Assembly: GCF_021134715.1 (NCBI RefSeq)
Contig: NC_060021.1
Location: 3,534,001-3,598,000 of the forward strand
Reading direction: 5' to 3'
Length of the DNA stretch: 64,000 bases
Source: Daphnia pulex
Lineage: Eukaryota; Arthropoda; Branchiopoda; Diplostraca; Daphniidae
Shown: positions 63,927 through 64,000 of the stretch, piece after piece
How positions within the stretch are numbered: the first letter of the stretch is position 1
Layout of the letters: each line of letters opens with the position of its first letter
Position numbers and translations under genes: made by a program
Notes under the pieces: generated by a model
The model's database searches: none
The model's input: only the letters and a program-made list of their open reading frames with translations
Told to the model about the DNA's origin: nothing

Positions 63927-64000
63927 GGGGAGAGTGGTGCAACTGGCTCATTTTTTTTCTCTCAGCTGTCATTCCCTTATTTTTCCACGGATTTTGATTC
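63927..64000. mobile_element. MITE end (GGGGAGA type) cut by the window edge
   Basis: GGGGAGAGTGGTGCAACTGG preceded by TA (63925-63926) resembles the termini of the elements at 52969 and 54464. The other end lies outside the window. Confidence 0.6.

Noticed and set aside
63797-63997. 66-aa ORF at the right edge
   Set aside because: It runs into the MITE terminus at 63927 and has no domain or start context.

Overview
The window looks like nuclear DNA of a cladoceran crustacean, most likely Daphnia. It has short GT-AG introns, AT-rich spacers, tandem arthropod cuticle genes whose first exon codes only three or four residues, TATA/Inr promoters, DUF4789-type secreted genes, a UDP-glycosyltransferase and dense DNA-transposon debris. 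The species call rests on gene content, not on a search.

Layout. 0.4-2.2 kb: an intact four-exon UGT (+). 2.2-9.2 kb: no ordinary host gene, but several tRNA-like and SRP-RNA-like sequences, a 2.6 kb TA-flanked element with about 0.54 kb inverted repeats carrying a THAP-domain gene, and a 0.58 kb MITE. 9.2-13.6 kb: three tandem RR-type cuticle genes (+). 14-21 kb: a duplicated block of secreted DUF4789 genes (-), including one intact copy, one in-frame two-module chimera, two relic exons and a stray cuticle pseudogene. 22-23.4 kb: a Ly6-like gene (-). 24-27.5 kb: a decaying array of about six CUB-like units with a Thr-rich stretch (-). 28.8-32.9 kb: a divergent pair of ubiquitin-ligase adaptor genes, MATH/BTB (-) and FBXO21-like (+). 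33.6-37.7 kb: an intronless coiled-coil orphan, a further cuticle gene and a small secreted repeat protein (all +). 38-39.7 kb: diverged tandem repeats. 39.8-43.2 kb: a nine-exon secreted C1q mosaic protein (-). 44.4-46.1 kb: another DUF4789 gene (-). 47.7-52.8 kb: three tandem class A GPCR copies (+), each with several frame breaks. 53.2-63.5 kb: a degraded Helitron (-) with nested MITEs; a related MITE runs off the right edge.

Most intact host genes encode cuticle, extracellular or secreted proteins. The main theme is local tandem duplication followed by decay or fusion (cuticle, DUF4789, CUB, GPCR), together with TA-target DNA transposons. The most unusual items are the long-inverted-repeat element with a THAP cargo gene, the two-module DUF4789 chimera, the C1q mosaic with symmetric coiled-coil mini-exons, the three simultaneously broken GPCRs, and a pair of SRP-RNA-like sequences. 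Exon boundaries were derived by hand from splice sites and reading phase; domain names come from motif recognition, with no database search.
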